64,000 bases of DNA, from the NCBI GenBank assembly GCA_951217055.1, contig OX578276.1, forward strand, positions 76,046,644-76,110,643. The letters are read 5' to 3'. Positions 43,891 through 55,624 of this stretch are shown one piece after another. Position numbers and translations under genes: made by a program. The stretch comes from Gerris lacustris. Taxonomy: Eukaryota; Arthropoda; Insecta; Hemiptera; Gerridae. Position 1 is the stretch's first letter. Every line of letters starts with the position of its first letter. A model generated the notes under the pieces. The model was given only the letters and a program-made list of their open reading frames with translations. It was not told where the DNA came from and searched no databases.

Positions 43891-44796
43891 GATCACGTAA
43901 GGAGATAAAATTATAATGGTGATGGTGCTATGGTCAGGATTGCTTTAGGTATAATGAATAACTTCCGAATTTTCCAACATGTTCCCATACAAACTACTTA
44001 ATTACAGAACATTTAATTACACTTATAGGAAAAATTGATACAAAATTATAAGTAAAAACAAATTAAATTATATAAAAACTTTGCTATTAAAAACTTAAAA
44101 CGTAAACTAATTTATAATTTACATTCACATTGGAAACAACGAAAACAACATGTTAAACAGCTGAAAGAATAATGCTACATGACTACCAACACCAACCGTA
44201 TATAAATAAATATATTTACATTTTTAGATTTGAAGTTGAACATGTTATTAACTTAAATAAAATATTAATTATACAATTTATACAATAATTAACTTATTAA
44301 TTTTCGTATATATTGAAGTGCTTTAAATTAAATCAAGTCTTCATAATTTATAGGGCAGTGAAAGAGTGGGGGTAGAATGTGAGCTCAATTTCCGTTACAA
44401 GATTCAAAGTTCAATTCAACCTTGTTTTTTAACTGTCCCTTCGGAGTTTGGCTTTAAGTTAAATCTCTGTGTTGTGTTGAGCTGTACAGCTGTACTATTG
44501 AGCTGTTCTAGCTGAAGCTGAAAGCTGATTCCCGAGCATTTTTTTCTGCCTCAAAAAGTCAACTGTGACATATTGAAGGTTTGTTTTATTTATACCACAT
44601 TTAAATTTATTAATTTAATATACGATTATTTTAAGAACAAATGTATTTTAACAAATTGTTTTATTTCTTTTCCTATCATAGGTGCGTGGGTAAAACGTGA
44701 ACTTTAATCATCTTGACTAAATAACTGATTACGCTACTTTTGCCCAACACTTCAAACTATATAGACTGTTCTCCGAGTTAAACAAAAACAGCCATT
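43891..44796. promoter_or_regulatory. Shared intergenic region between two divergent genes
   Basis: The only space between the start codons of the unrecognised 364-residue gene (minus) and Cdc20 (plus), so both promoters are expected here. No clear TATA box is assigned. The two genes could be co-regulated; this is inference from position. Confidence 0.5.
44579..44681 (+). other. Probable 5' UTR intron of Cdc20
   Basis: TATTGAAG|GTTTGT at 44578/44579 and TCATAG|GTGC ending at 44681 are plausible donor and acceptor sites 103 bp apart, upstream of the Cdc20 ATG at 44797. Confidence 0.4.
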
Positions 44797-47700
44797 ATGT
44801 CTCAACACCACGCTTTTTTTAATGAATTAAATAGTGCTGTTAATATGGATGTGCCATTGAAGAAAGGGCCTGTTCCTAGATGGCAGAAGAAATGTTTAGA
44901 ATCCAGCAACAGGTTTGACGAAATTTTATGCTTAATTTTCTTAAAATTCTAAGGTATATGTTGTATCCTACCTTCTAAATTATTTTTCCCTCCGATTGTG
45001 ATAGCTTTTTTAATTGGTTGAAAGTGACACTTTTACGTATTTTTTTTTACAAAAAACTATGGAATGTGCCGAGATGGTACAACCGGAATCGTTTGTAATA
45101 ATTAAAAAGGAGTTTAAAAAAAATTGCAAGTAAATCGGACAATTAGAAATTGGTGGGCCAAATAGTGCAGATTTAAGTACCTTTAGGGCTCTTTGTTTAA
45201 GCGATTAAGTCAATTATTGGTTTTTTTAAATACATTTAGTATCCTCTCTCAGGATGTTGAAATAAGGGAGTTTATTAAGACAATGGGTGTGTTTCATCAC
45301 CAATCAGGTCGACTGAGAAGTTATCGATGTGTCCTGTAAGACCAACCGTTTCATTCCAGTTGATTTAGAGGTCGACCAGAGCAGTTACGACCAAGTCCCG
45401 ATTACACATAGTTATTCAGTTAACCATAAAGTTACCTTCGTAGCACTTAATTTTAAAGTTAAAAGCATTGCTTACTTTACTGTGAAGTGATTATGAGAAT
45501 TGTATTCCCCCCCCCCTACTCTTCAGAAATTTATAAAGATAAAAAATAATTAAGTTTTTAAATGTGAGTACTCTCAATAGCTTCTATACTCATGCCATTA
45601 TACTTTGTAAATCTGACAGCTCAGATTGGCCAACATGTGTGAGGGGAAAAATAAAACTACTAGGCTGTTATCGTAAGGTTACTGAGTGATATTTTTGTTT
45701 GCCTCGTTGGCCCAACCTAGTACCTGCCAAAATCTTAAGTTCTCATTGGCTCCCCTCCCGTTATTTTTCCGATTTTCCCACGTTGTCAGAATAACAAAGT
45801 ATAATGGCATGAGTATAGTCCACTGCTGCCTTCCATGAGACCCCTTTGCAGGTAGAGTTACTAACTAGGCTGGCCGGCTTAGTTAGTGATTTAAAGGGAT
45901 GTTTACACTTATAAACAGAAGAGTGATGTTCCTTTGTCCAAGTTTTTCTATTTGTATATTCGATTCATTTGGAGAGAAGAACCCCCAAATCTAAAAGTAT
46001 ATGTGAAATCCAGGGCCTTCGCGAGGGCAGGGCCACCGGGGCGGTCGCCTCGGGCACCAAGCGCCCGAGCAAGGGGGCCTTAAATGTTTGAAAAATTATT
46101 TTTAATACTGTACTATTTGCAATTGAGAAATGTTTTTAAGGTTCAGCATTGGGGTGTTCCGGTAACGTGGAACCGAGTCTTTCTTTATCACTGTTCCGAC
46201 AGTGCCACAGTGTCTCTAATCCTTACCGGAACTTTTACTGATAAGGTTGGACCAGGAATGGAACGAGTCTGGTAAGTATATCGGTTCTTGTACTGAAGAC
46301 CGACACCGTCCTGATAAATTTAGCACTAGAAATACTCACAGTACTGGAGGTCGACCAAGAAGCGATGGCTCTCGGGGAAAACTGCGTAAACTTGGCTTCG
46401 TTTAAAATCGAATATTGTTAACAATACCCATCACTGTGGCTAGCGCTGAAAGAAGCTTCAGCTAATTCAACTGATTAAAACGTATCAGCGGTCAACGATG
46501 ACTCAGCAACGTCTCAACAGACTTGCAATCCTTTCTATTGAAAATGAAGAGCCAAGAAGATTGAAATTCAAAGACATATTACATAACTTTGCCCATTCAA
46601 AGGCTAGGAAAGTACCATTTGGCATTTAATTTATTTAGGTTGGCCAGTTAGTATATATTAATATTTAGTAATATTTTAAATTTTTTTCCATACAGTTTGT
46701 AAATACATTAGCCTATAGGAAATAGTCCTATATATAAATTATAACATAAAATACCCTTTTTAAAAACATATAAAACATTTATTAGTCTTATTACTTTTCC
46801 TCACCTATGGTAGGAAAACTTATGTTTTCACCCAATTTTTTTTCGAGATTTCAACTGAATTGTCCGTTTTGGGTGCTTTTAAGACCTCCTGAGTGGTTTT
46901 CTGCATATCGTCTGTATGTGTGTTATATCATCGTAGCGCCTAGGATATAACCTAAAAATTGAAACTTGGCAGAAAAATCAGTCCTTACTTTTAGTTGAGC
47001 CACCTAGGAAATCAACATTTTCACCATCGTAAACCCAGTTTGCTGAGTTAGCAAAAATTTAAAAAAAACGTCAATCGAGTTAAAATTTAGTATGAATGTA
47101 CCTCTCTGTATTACAAACAAATACACCAAATTTAATTTTGATATTAGCCGCCATTTTGAAGTTATCGATTTTTTAATTTTGACAATTTATTTTTATTTTA
47201 TTTTTTTCCCCTACGCCTGATTTGGAGGAATCTTCATCTCCTTCCTGGCAGCCCAATATATTGCAGCCTTGCTGGACCATTTGTCGCTGCTGCTTTGTTG
47301 TCTGTAGTTTTGAAGTGTTTGGCAATCTAAGGCGATGTGGTTTGCGTCCATTATTCCAGTCTCACATAGAGGGCAGCTACTGGTTTCCTTTATGTCTATT
47401 TTATGCAGGTGGTTTCATAAGTAGTCATGGCCAGTAACCATTCTGAAGTTTGCGGTGAACACTCCCCTGGGTAACGAAGCTGGTATCTCCATCGTTAAAA
47501 GGCAGTGCCACGTTTTTCCTGATGCCTTCTCTTCACGTAGGGTTTTCACTGTCCGTTCAACACTGGAGCATATTTCGGCTTTTGCCTGGCTAAATGTGAT
47601 ATGTCGTTGAGGTTGGGGCAGGGAGGCACCCTGCTTGGCCAGCTGGTCTGCCATCTCATTTCCTTTGATCCCGAAATGGCTAGGCACCCATTGGTAAGCT

Positions 47701-50700
47701 ATCTCCCAACCACTTCGGATCAGCCTGTTCATCACTATCTTTGTAAGGGTGACTCTCTCACAGTCGTGAGGTGTACTTGAGATTAAAAATGATCAGTTAG
47801 TTCAAAACGGTCACCCATCCAAGTAATAACCCGCCTAATACTGCTTCGCAGCAGGAGGCCACTTTAGTGCCCTCCAAAGTGAGGAAAAAGTCCGAGGTAC
47901 CCTATACCAGATTTTTTTTTGTTTATAACTGTTATTTTCTTTACTATTAAGTTTCAATATAAGTTTTATCATATAGGTCTGTCATAATTTGAAAGCGAAG
48001 TTTGCAAAATGATGGTTAATTTAAATATTTTCCTCTATATATTTCCTATTCCTTCACTGTAGTTTAGCTAATTTTGACGGAAAAAATAATCTAGCAATAA
48101 CTATATTTATTCATTTCAATGTAAAAATTATTTGTAGCCTACTGTATTAGTTAGTCTATTGTAGTTCTATACTACAATAGGCAATTGTACAATAGTAGTG
48201 TATAATTTTGTTTTTGAGGGGGGGGGGGCGCTTTGCTAAGGCTCGCCCCGGGCGCCCGATGTTCTCGTGACGGCCCTGGTGAAATCATAATACACAAATA
48301 ATAATAACGATTTTTGACAAAAATCAAAATGATTACAAAAATGATTACATATTCATATTATTAATTGTTGTATTTTTATTTCAGTAGTATTAATGCCAGT
48401 ATGAATACATCTAAAAGTAATAAGAGTATATCTAGTAGCAATAAAACACCAAAGAAAGGAAATAACGAAAATAAAGCTAAAACACCATCAAAAACTCCTA
48501 ACAAGGATTATTCAGGTAATTTTTATTATTTTTTGTCATTTCTTCCATTTGATGTGATAAGCAGTGTGAAATATTGTCTTACCTCTCTGGGATTTGAACT
48601 TGCCAGATACATATGTTGTTTGAACTTACCAGAAAGGTTTTAGGCGAGTGTGCCAACCAATTGGCTACATGCACCAGTCCCCTTAATTAGTGGTAGTAAT
48701 TACATTGTAGCTTTTGTTTCCATATAATAAGAAATTACATGGTTTATTTATTATACACAAATTTTATCATTGAATGAGCCACACGATGCCCTCTTAAAAA
48801 TATTTGTTTGTTTTTTCTTTAGGGTGTTAAATGTTTATAATGTATAAGCATAATGTAATTTTTTTAATGTATAAAATAAGTGCTCGAGGGATTGCTTAGC
48901 AGTATGACTTTTAACTTAATTAGTTTAAATTTCTGATTAGTTAAGGGTATTAGATCGGACTATTTAATAGTGAAGAAAAATTAAGTTAAAATATTCGCTT
49001 CATAGCTATCTCAGTTAAAGTTATTTTAATTTTCTTTTGAGTTGTTTTCCTCTCAAAGTATGTAATTTTTCCTTTCTCCACTTTTGATTTTAAATAATTA
49101 TGTAATAATATTTTACCTTTTAGGTGGCATTACTCCAAACAAAGGATCTAAAACTCCTGTTGGTGGTGCTGACAGATTTATACCTACCAGAAATACTTCT
49201 AATTTTGAGCTTGGCAACTTTTTGGTAATGCACATTTGACTATACAAAAAAGTTTATATGATGTATTCTAAAGAACTAGTAAAAAAGAAAAAAACACTAA
49301 ATAATATGTATACCTTTTTTAGCTTACCCAGCAGCAATCGCAAAATGAAGATGATATCACCTCTCCCAGTTTATCAGATAAACAAAAGGCAATGTCTGAA
49401 AATCTTCATGGATATGACATTAATTCTGCCAAAATACTATCGTTCCAAGATAAAGCCCCTGCTCCTCCTGAAGGCTATCAGAACCCTCTTAAAGTTATTT
49501 ATTCACAATCAAAAACACCTCATTCAACTAAAGTATTATCCAGATATATTTCTCAGGCACCTGACCGAATTCTTGATGCTCCTGATATTGTAGACGATTA
49601 TTGTAAGATATTACTTTAGTATTATTTTTTGCACTTAGTCATGTGGTTTGATGTATTTTTATTTTTTGAAAATAATTAATAATAGCTTTTTAATATTTTT
49701 TTTTAAGATTTAAATTTAGTAGACTGGAGTAACTCAAATATCCTAGCTGTAGCCCTTGCACAAAGTGTATATCTGTGGAATGCTGGAACTGGTACAATTG
49801 AACAACTAACTGAATTAGAAGGAAATGACTGTGTTTGTTCTTTAAGCTGGATTGCTGAAGGTATTATGATTTTTTTTGCTTCCAAGCTTATGCTTATTAG
49901 CTATGTGATCGTTCTGAAGAATGAACATTTTTTTTTTGTGTCTCCGATTTCAAAAATTTGTTTTAGGTATTAGGGAGCATTTTTGGTTCCGTGTCTGTCA
50001 CTCAATTTTTGTAAACCAACATATCCTAAAAAACAATTTAGTTCGATTTTAATGAAATTTGGATGGTAGGTCATAATTAGCCCATTGTTGATCCCATATA
50101 AGTTAAAATCTTCTGCGCCCATTTAATTCTCTTCCACATGCGCACAAACATACTTTTATTTACACCTATATCTTTAAAAGTACTCATCTTTTATGAAATT
50201 TTGATGATTAGTTGAAAGTAGCCCGCAGATTGTCCAAGGTTTCAACTGTCTGCACTCTTTTGATTTTGCTAATTGATGCTTCCATTCTTATAAAAAATCA
50301 AAACAATTTTAACTGTTTTAAAGAACGGGGGGAGGGAATCAATCAATTAAATCAATAGGTTGTGAAAGCAGAAAATCATTAGAGTATACGAAATAGGACA
50401 CGAGTAAGCTATGCGCCACACTAATTGGCAGACTATTTTAAACTAAATCAATTATTTCAAAACCCCTACTATATTTTATTTTATATATTTAAAATGTGTT
50501 TTTATATTATCTTTTTTAATAGGGGAAATGCTGGCAGTTGGAAACACCTTGGGATCAATTGCTATCTGGGACGTAAATGCCAAGAAACGCCTGAGGTTGA
50601 TGGATGGGCACCCTACAAGAGTTGGTTCATTATCATGGAACAAGCACATACTTACTAGTGGCTGCCGATCTGGTATGTTAGTACACCATGATGTCAGACA

Positions 50701-53257
50701 GAGAGATCATGCTATATCTACATTTCAAGCCCACTCTCAAGAGGTATGTCATATTTGTTTGTTATTCTTATTGTGCTTGCCAATAGGAAAAATTATGCTT
50801 ATTAATGTATCTGCATTGAAAATAAATTTAAGGTATTTTTTATCATTTGTTCATGCACGGGTTACATTTAAATATCTTATCATTAACATTATTTTTTCTT
50901 CTTTTGACCTTTTATATTGTTCCTTAAAGGTTTGTGGTTTGAAGTGGTCAACTGATGGAAAGTATCTTGCTAGTGGAGGTAATGACAACATGCTCTGTAT
51001 ATGGCCTGAAGTTGGTGGTGAATACTACTCACAAAACAGAGCTCTTCACACTTTTACGTGAGTATTTCAGCTCAATCCTAACTTCCTAAGATAGGAAGTT
51101 AATTTTTGAAGAAAGGGATTATGAACCTTGTTAGCAATAGTCAAGGGGGGGGGGGTGAATTGGGTGGCACTAAAGCCTCTTCTAATTGGGTATGAAGTCC
51201 AGATCAAGGAACTCATCACAATTTCTCTGTGACTTTTTAAGCTAAAATTTTGAGATTTAGAAAACAGCTTACCTTTAATCGGGCATTTTTTTTTTAGCAC
51301 TGAAATATACGAGATCACACTCATTGAGATGCAGGGCAGTACTGTATTATATATTTCTGTGCTTCAAAGAACTACTCTGCCCTGCTTTCTAATATAGGGT
51401 GGTTATCTAAACAGTAAATGTGGGTAACACAATTTCTTTTTTTTTACCTGACCATTCGCTCAAAAAAACCACAACTTGAGTTTCTTTAATCTTGAAACTT
51501 TGCAGGAAGTTTACCTTAATGCTGCGGTTAACTGCTTTATAATTAGTAACTATCATTTCCAGTTTTTAAGATAGCAGTTTTAATTTAAATTTCTTTTTTT
51601 GTATATCCATTAAAATTAAGTTATGGGGCAGTCTCCCACTTTTTAATTAAAAATATGGCATCACAAAAAGTATTTATTTTCTTAAAACTTCTCATTGTAT
51701 AATAAAAAACATTAACACTTCTAATACTTGCTCTATTTTAATTGACAACACATCCCACTGTCAATAAGGGATATTAAGTACGTAGTCTCTTATTTTAACA
51801 GTCTTCTTCAAAGTATTGTTTTGTGCTGCTGTATAATACATTAACATTTGTCATAACTGGTCAATTACATTTATGAATAAAACATGAGCCCAATAAGCAA
51901 GTGTGTAGTAAGTACAGAAGTATGTCATTGCCGAAAGGTATTGGTGCTAATTTCGTTACATTTAAGGGGGGGTTGGGGTTACTCTTTCTTCAGTTTTGTT
52001 TTTTTCCTTTTTGTAGCCTGTAGAGTTAGGTTACCCCCACGAGGGATTCCACAGTTGTAAAGTGTAATGTAAAGCGAAATAAACCGTTTTGTTTTGGTTA
52101 TTTTCTAAAAGTGAGTTCAGCCCCTTCTATATTTTAGTTTTCCCTTCCTTTTAGTTTTAATTAACAGGTATATAACATACTTTGCTAGTTACACACTTTT
52201 GTTACAGAATATTGTATTGTTATTTTTAAGTGCCCATCAAGCAGCCGTAAAAGCATTAGCATGGTGCCCGTGGCAGCCCAGCCTCTTAGCATCTGGAGGT
52301 GGTACAGCAGACAGGCATATTAGATTTTGGAATTGTAACACTGGTACATCTGTTGCATCTATTGACACAAGATCCCAGGTAACTGCTTCACTTTTGTTAT
52401 TATCTTTTAGTAAAATGTTATTGTTTGTTAAGGTTTTGAATAATGCATCACTTGTTAATAAATTATTTTTCCTTCTATATTTGATTGATAATTTATTTTA
52501 ATGCTGTGATCCATTATATATATTATGCTTTGTTTGATTTTGTTTGGCTTATTTAAATTCACTATTTTCATAAATTTACAAATTCTTTATTATTAATTAA
52601 TATTTGGGTAATAATGCATAAAATCCTACACGTTCTGTAAAATACTAAATGTACTGTGAACCTGATGCCCAGTTAAACTTAAAAAGAACACAACTGTGGA
52701 ACTTGAATCCTAGAAATGTGAATTAACCTTGTGCTTAGAAATTTTACGATATTGGTATGGAACTGATTTTCCATGACGATATCAACATTTACGAGAGGAG
52801 TCAGGATGATGGAAGTTTCCTCTTAAAAGAAGTTTCTCTGTACTAGTGTGATTGAATCTGCTATTTTTTCAATTGAACTTTTTATTTTCAAAAGTATGAT
52901 TTCAATAAAGGTTCCTATATTATTCTTGGGTTGTCGTGTTTGAAATATTTTTAAACTAATTATTCAAGAATGGGTTTCAATGTTAAAACTATGAATATGT
53001 AGACAGCTGTAACTTAAGTAAAATTATATAAATTAAACTATTTTTTTTTATCAATCTCTTAAAATTGTGGAGAGTAAACATGCTAATTATCATATAGGTT
53101 ACAAATGCTGCTATTTATTTTGTCCTTCAATAATTAAGTAATTTCCTTGTTTTAGGTTTGCGGAATCTTATGGTCTACAAATTACAAGGAACTTATATCT
53201 GGACATGGATTTGCTAATAACCAACTTATTATTTGGAAATATCCCTCCTTAACAAAG
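44797..53257 (+). CDS. Cdc20: Cdc20/fizzy, APC/C activator; terminal exon not found
   Basis: Cdc20 binds the anaphase-promoting complex and recruits D-box and KEN-box substrates at mitotic exit. Coding exons: 44797-44912, 48385-48515, 49124-49224, 49323-49602, 49708-49860, 50523-50743, 50930-51057, 52231-52378, 53156-53257. All have GT-AG borders and consistent phase, 460 codons in total. Exon 1 carries [11 protein letters not shown]. Exon 3 has the C-box DRFIPTR. Exon 4 has [13 protein letters not shown] and [13 protein letters not shown], diagnostic of Cdc20 rather than Cdh1/fizzy-related. WD40 blades follow ([81 protein letters not shown]). Blade seven after SLTK and the C-terminal IR tail are missing, and I could not find them before 64 kb. 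Confidence 0.96.
45584..45818. mobile_element. MITE family M, copy 1 (Cdc20 intron 1)
   Basis: Terminal inverted repeats of about 25 bp read CTATACTCATGCCATTATAC from both ends. 235 bp, no ORF. Internal blocks CAGATTGGCCAACATGTG and GGCCCAACCTAGTACC recur in the copy at 53839. Confidence 0.85.
46419..46629 (+). pseudogene. hAT transposase C-terminal dimerisation remnant
   Basis: Reads [17 protein letters not shown], then stops and a frameshift, then [15 protein letters not shown] and [11 protein letters not shown] to a TAA at 46627. This is the conserved C-terminal hAT domain of ZMYM1-like transposases. Several stops make it inactive. Confidence 0.8.
47211..47793 (-). pseudogene. LINE ORF2 C-terminus with RNase H-like end
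   Basis: On the minus strand the frame reads [36 protein letters not shown] (RNase H block of LINE elements), [10 protein letters not shown], an in-frame TAG, then [19 protein letters not shown] (CCHC-type end). The final stop is at 47211, followed by an A-rich tail on the minus strand. It is a 5'-truncated non-LTR retrotransposon of a clade that keeps an RNase H domain. One visible stop breaks it. Confidence 0.8.
47808..47846 (-). repeat. 5S rRNA-derived segment
   Basis: On the minus strand the 39 bases begin AAGCAG and end ACTTGGATGGGTGACCG, matching the intermediate-element and box C portion of eukaryotic 5S rRNA with a few changes in between. The remainder of 5S is not recognisable. It lies 14 bases upstream of the LINE fragment, in the same orientation. 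Could be part of a 5S-derived SINE or a LINE target remnant. Confidence 0.55.
48560..48690 (-). repeat. tRNA-derived SINE, second copy
   Basis: Minus strand: GTAGCCAATTGGTTGGCACA (A-box region), ACTCGC, TTTCTGGTAAGTTCAAAC, then AAGTTCAAATCCC (B box). The block order matches the SINE at 6938-7130. Lies in Cdc20 intron 2. Confidence 0.55.
49879..50442 (-). repeat. Dispersed repeat family A, copy 4 (Cdc20 intron 5)
   Basis: Reverse orientation. Contains TAGCTATGTGATCGTTCTGAA, TTAGCCCATTGTTGATCCC and TTGAAAGTAGCC in family order, and ends with GCCACACTAATTGGCAG. It fills most of the intron between the exons ending 49860 and starting 50523. Confidence 0.85.
51058..52230. other. Cdc20 intron 7
   Basis: Contains GAGATGCAGGGCAGTACTG and CTACTCTGCCCTGC (51330-51390), short inverted sequences related to the MITE at 60747-60898. 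A G-run lies near 51147. No exon found. Confidence 0.45.
52379..53155. other. Cdc20 intron 8
   Basis: AT-rich, no gene or identified repeat. Confidence 0.45.
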
Positions 53258-53838
53258 GTATTTTACTTAATATTTTATTTTTTGTACATTTAAATAGGTA
53301 GATAGAAGTTGAGTTTTCCTGTTCCTCAATTACTTAAACTTTTTTCTACCATAATTCTATAAACATCCTTTAATTCATCGTACTCCTTAGTTAACAAAAG
53401 AGAGAAAAGGATACTGATTTAAATATTATTGTTATTGACTGAAAAAAAGGACAACAATATCGAATGTTTGCAATTAGGAAGTACACAATAATAATTAATA
53501 AAAGCTTAAAAACAAACAAATTAAAAAATATTATCCTACTCTGATTGTGTGATTAAAATACCTTTGTTAGTCTGTAAAAAATTTTAGTTAGTACTAATGG
53601 ATTGTGTGGAACATTCAATCCCACTTATTTGTTATACTGTCACTAAACACTTGGTAAATCGTCCCCATAGTCGTAGGGCGTCCAACCGAAGCTGAGTTGA
53701 GCAGTGTTACTCCACTGGGGGACAGCCCCAAATAACTGTGGTTCTTTTTTGAAGAGGAATCCCTCTCCAATATCATTTTACTATCACCACCACCAATAGT
53801 ACTGAGAAAAGTGCTTTATCTGTATTATATTTGATTAT

Positions 53839-54086
53839 ACTCATGCCATTATACTTTGTGAATCTAACAGCTTAGATTGGCCAACCTATGTGAGGTAAAT
53901 AATAAAACCACTTGGTGGTTATCTTAAGGTTAACCAGTGATATTTTTGTTTGCCTAGGTGGCCCGACCTACTACCCGCCAAAATCTCCTACTTTCACTGG
54001 CACCCTCCCGTTTTTTGTTTTTTTTGTTTTTTTTTTTTGTTTTTTTCCCCCCCGCCGTCAGAATAACAAAGTATAATGGCATGAGT
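53839..54086. mobile_element. MITE family M, copy 2
   Basis: Ends ACTCATGCCATTATACTTTG and its inverse, with the same internal blocks as 45584-45818 (AGATTGGCCAACCTATGTGAG, GGCCCGACCTACTACC). A T-rich low-complexity tract lies near 54010-54050. Confidence 0.85.
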
Positions 54087-55129
54087 TTAGTGAGAAGACA
54101 CATATTATGTTTCAAACCCAATAGGTCGTTGCTTTTAGTTGCCAACTCAACTTAACTTTTTCTCAAATTCAACAGTTTGAGTTGTGGTCACCCCACCTAA
54201 CCATAGGAGTTGTCATTTCACAATGAATTTTATCCAGTTAAAAGAATGAATATTATTATCATCTCTCAATGAAAAATATTTACCTTTGCAGTTTTTTCTT
54301 GTTATCTGCCTAGCAGCCCCAAAGACAATCGAAGAACTCTCTAAATGTTTAGAATTAATTTTAATTTTGGTAAACGCTTATAACATCTGATATATTTTGT
54401 TCATTCCAGTATCTCTTATTTCCTTTTCATTTTAATTATTTTATATTCTTAAACATTATTTACAGTCTTAGTATATTTACAATATCCTTTTTATTATTAT
54501 TTTCGATAAACTTCAATTATTAACAATAAACTGGTAACTTTTTGTTTTAACACAGCATGATTATATACTATACATCAATGCATTACTAATAAGTTGCATT
54601 TAATAAATATTCTTATCTTTGTACAGAGTATATGTTTTGTAGTGAGATCTATCTTTATACTTTGGAGATCTAGCTGAATTATTTATTTATTACATTTTAT
54701 TTGCTCCTTGAATTTTTGTACTTTGATCAGATTTCCCAACTAGTAGTAGATGACCATGATGCAGGTCTTGTCCTTGTTGCTGTTTTTTCTTTATGTGGTG
54801 TCCCCTGTAACAAATAATATTATTTTATACAATTCAGATTTTAGTTCATCCTTTTCATTTTTTATAGAATTACTGAAAATTATTTTATTGAGATAGTCAC
54901 CCAATAATAAAATTTTAAATGGTTATTATATTAATTATTGTTAAAATATATGATTTTTTATTTGCTTCCTTACTTATTTGCATCTTATATTTTTATTAAA
55001 AATTGATTTTTAGGAATCCTTTAAAAAAAGTTAGGTCTAATTCAACTCAGGCAAACATTCTCATATACCTAAATATTTTGATTGTGGTAGTCTCCACTCT
55101 ACAGTCTTATTTCCTATTATTTATATTTT
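54087..55129. other. Intergenic stretch between convergent Cdc20 and RhoGEF
   Basis: Expected to hold the last Cdc20 exon and RhoGEF PH-domain exons, but I could identify neither. A minus-strand acceptor-like TTACAG at 54805-54810 opens a 25-codon frame in the right phase for the RhoGEF (GTPHKEKTATRTRPASW), ending in TGA. Weak candidate only. Confidence 0.4.
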
Positions 55130-55467
55130 GCTTCCAAACTTACGGAAGGGAACAGAAGCTATGTGATCATTCTAAAGAACAAAAAAAAATGTAATTGAAG
55201 AGGTTTTCTTCAATTCAATTAATAAAAGTAAATGTATGTCTCCGATTTCAAAAATTCCAAGACGGAAATCAAATTCAGACGTCAGGGAACATTTTTGGTT
55301 CCGTGTGGCTCTGTCACTTAATTTTTGCAAACCTTATAAGTTTCAACCTTCTGCGTCCATTTATTTCTCTTCCACATGTGCACAAACATACATTTACTTA
55401 CACCTATATCATCAAAAGCAATTATCTGATTTTTTTATGAAATTTAGATGGTTTGTCGAAAGTAGAG
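55130..55467 (-). repeat. Dispersed repeat family A, copy 5
   Basis: Reverse orientation. GAAGCTATGTGATCATTCT, TGTCTCCGATTTCAAAAATTCC, TTTTTGGTTCCGTGTG and GATGGTTTGTCGAAAGTAG match copy 1; the middle (GGGCTAATTGTGACC) is missing. Confidence 0.8.
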
Positions 55468-55624
55468 CATATCTTGAAACTAATTGGGTATTAACAAATT
55501 CATTATCAATGTATAATAAAATACTTTTGAATGTGTTTAAATAAATAATTTATTTGTTCCCTATAAATTGAGCATATCCTTTTTATAATTAAAATTTGTT
55601 ATTTATTCTATACTATAATCTTAC

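Larger units (their letters stand above)
46011..48278 (+). mobile_element. hAT element in Cdc20 intron 1, with nested inserts
   Basis: The left end starts CAGGGCCTTCGCGAG and the inverted right end reads CAGGGCCGTCACGAG. A perfect 8-bp target duplication, GTGAAATC, lies at 46003-46010 and 48279-48286. GC-rich, GGCGCC-bearing subterminal regions follow both ends. Inside are a remnant of its own transposase C-terminus (46419-46629), a dispersed repeat near 46790-47130, a minus-strand LINE end and a 5S-rRNA-like piece. It does not alter Cdc20 splice sites. Confidence 0.92.

Noticed and set aside
48365..48643. 92-codon ORF starting with its own methionine in Cdc20
   Set aside because: Only 48385-48515 is exon; the rest is intron read-through, and the methionine is not the gene start.
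50528..51061. Single 177-codon WD40 ORF
   Set aside because: It joins two Cdc20 exons by reading through the intron 50744-50929; the splice sites are clear.
54298..54345. Minus-strand exon candidate before a GTAAAT donor
   Set aside because: A short frame (SSSIVFGAARQITRKN) with plausible borders, but no similarity to RhoGEF PH/SH3 sequence and no phase link to the found exons.
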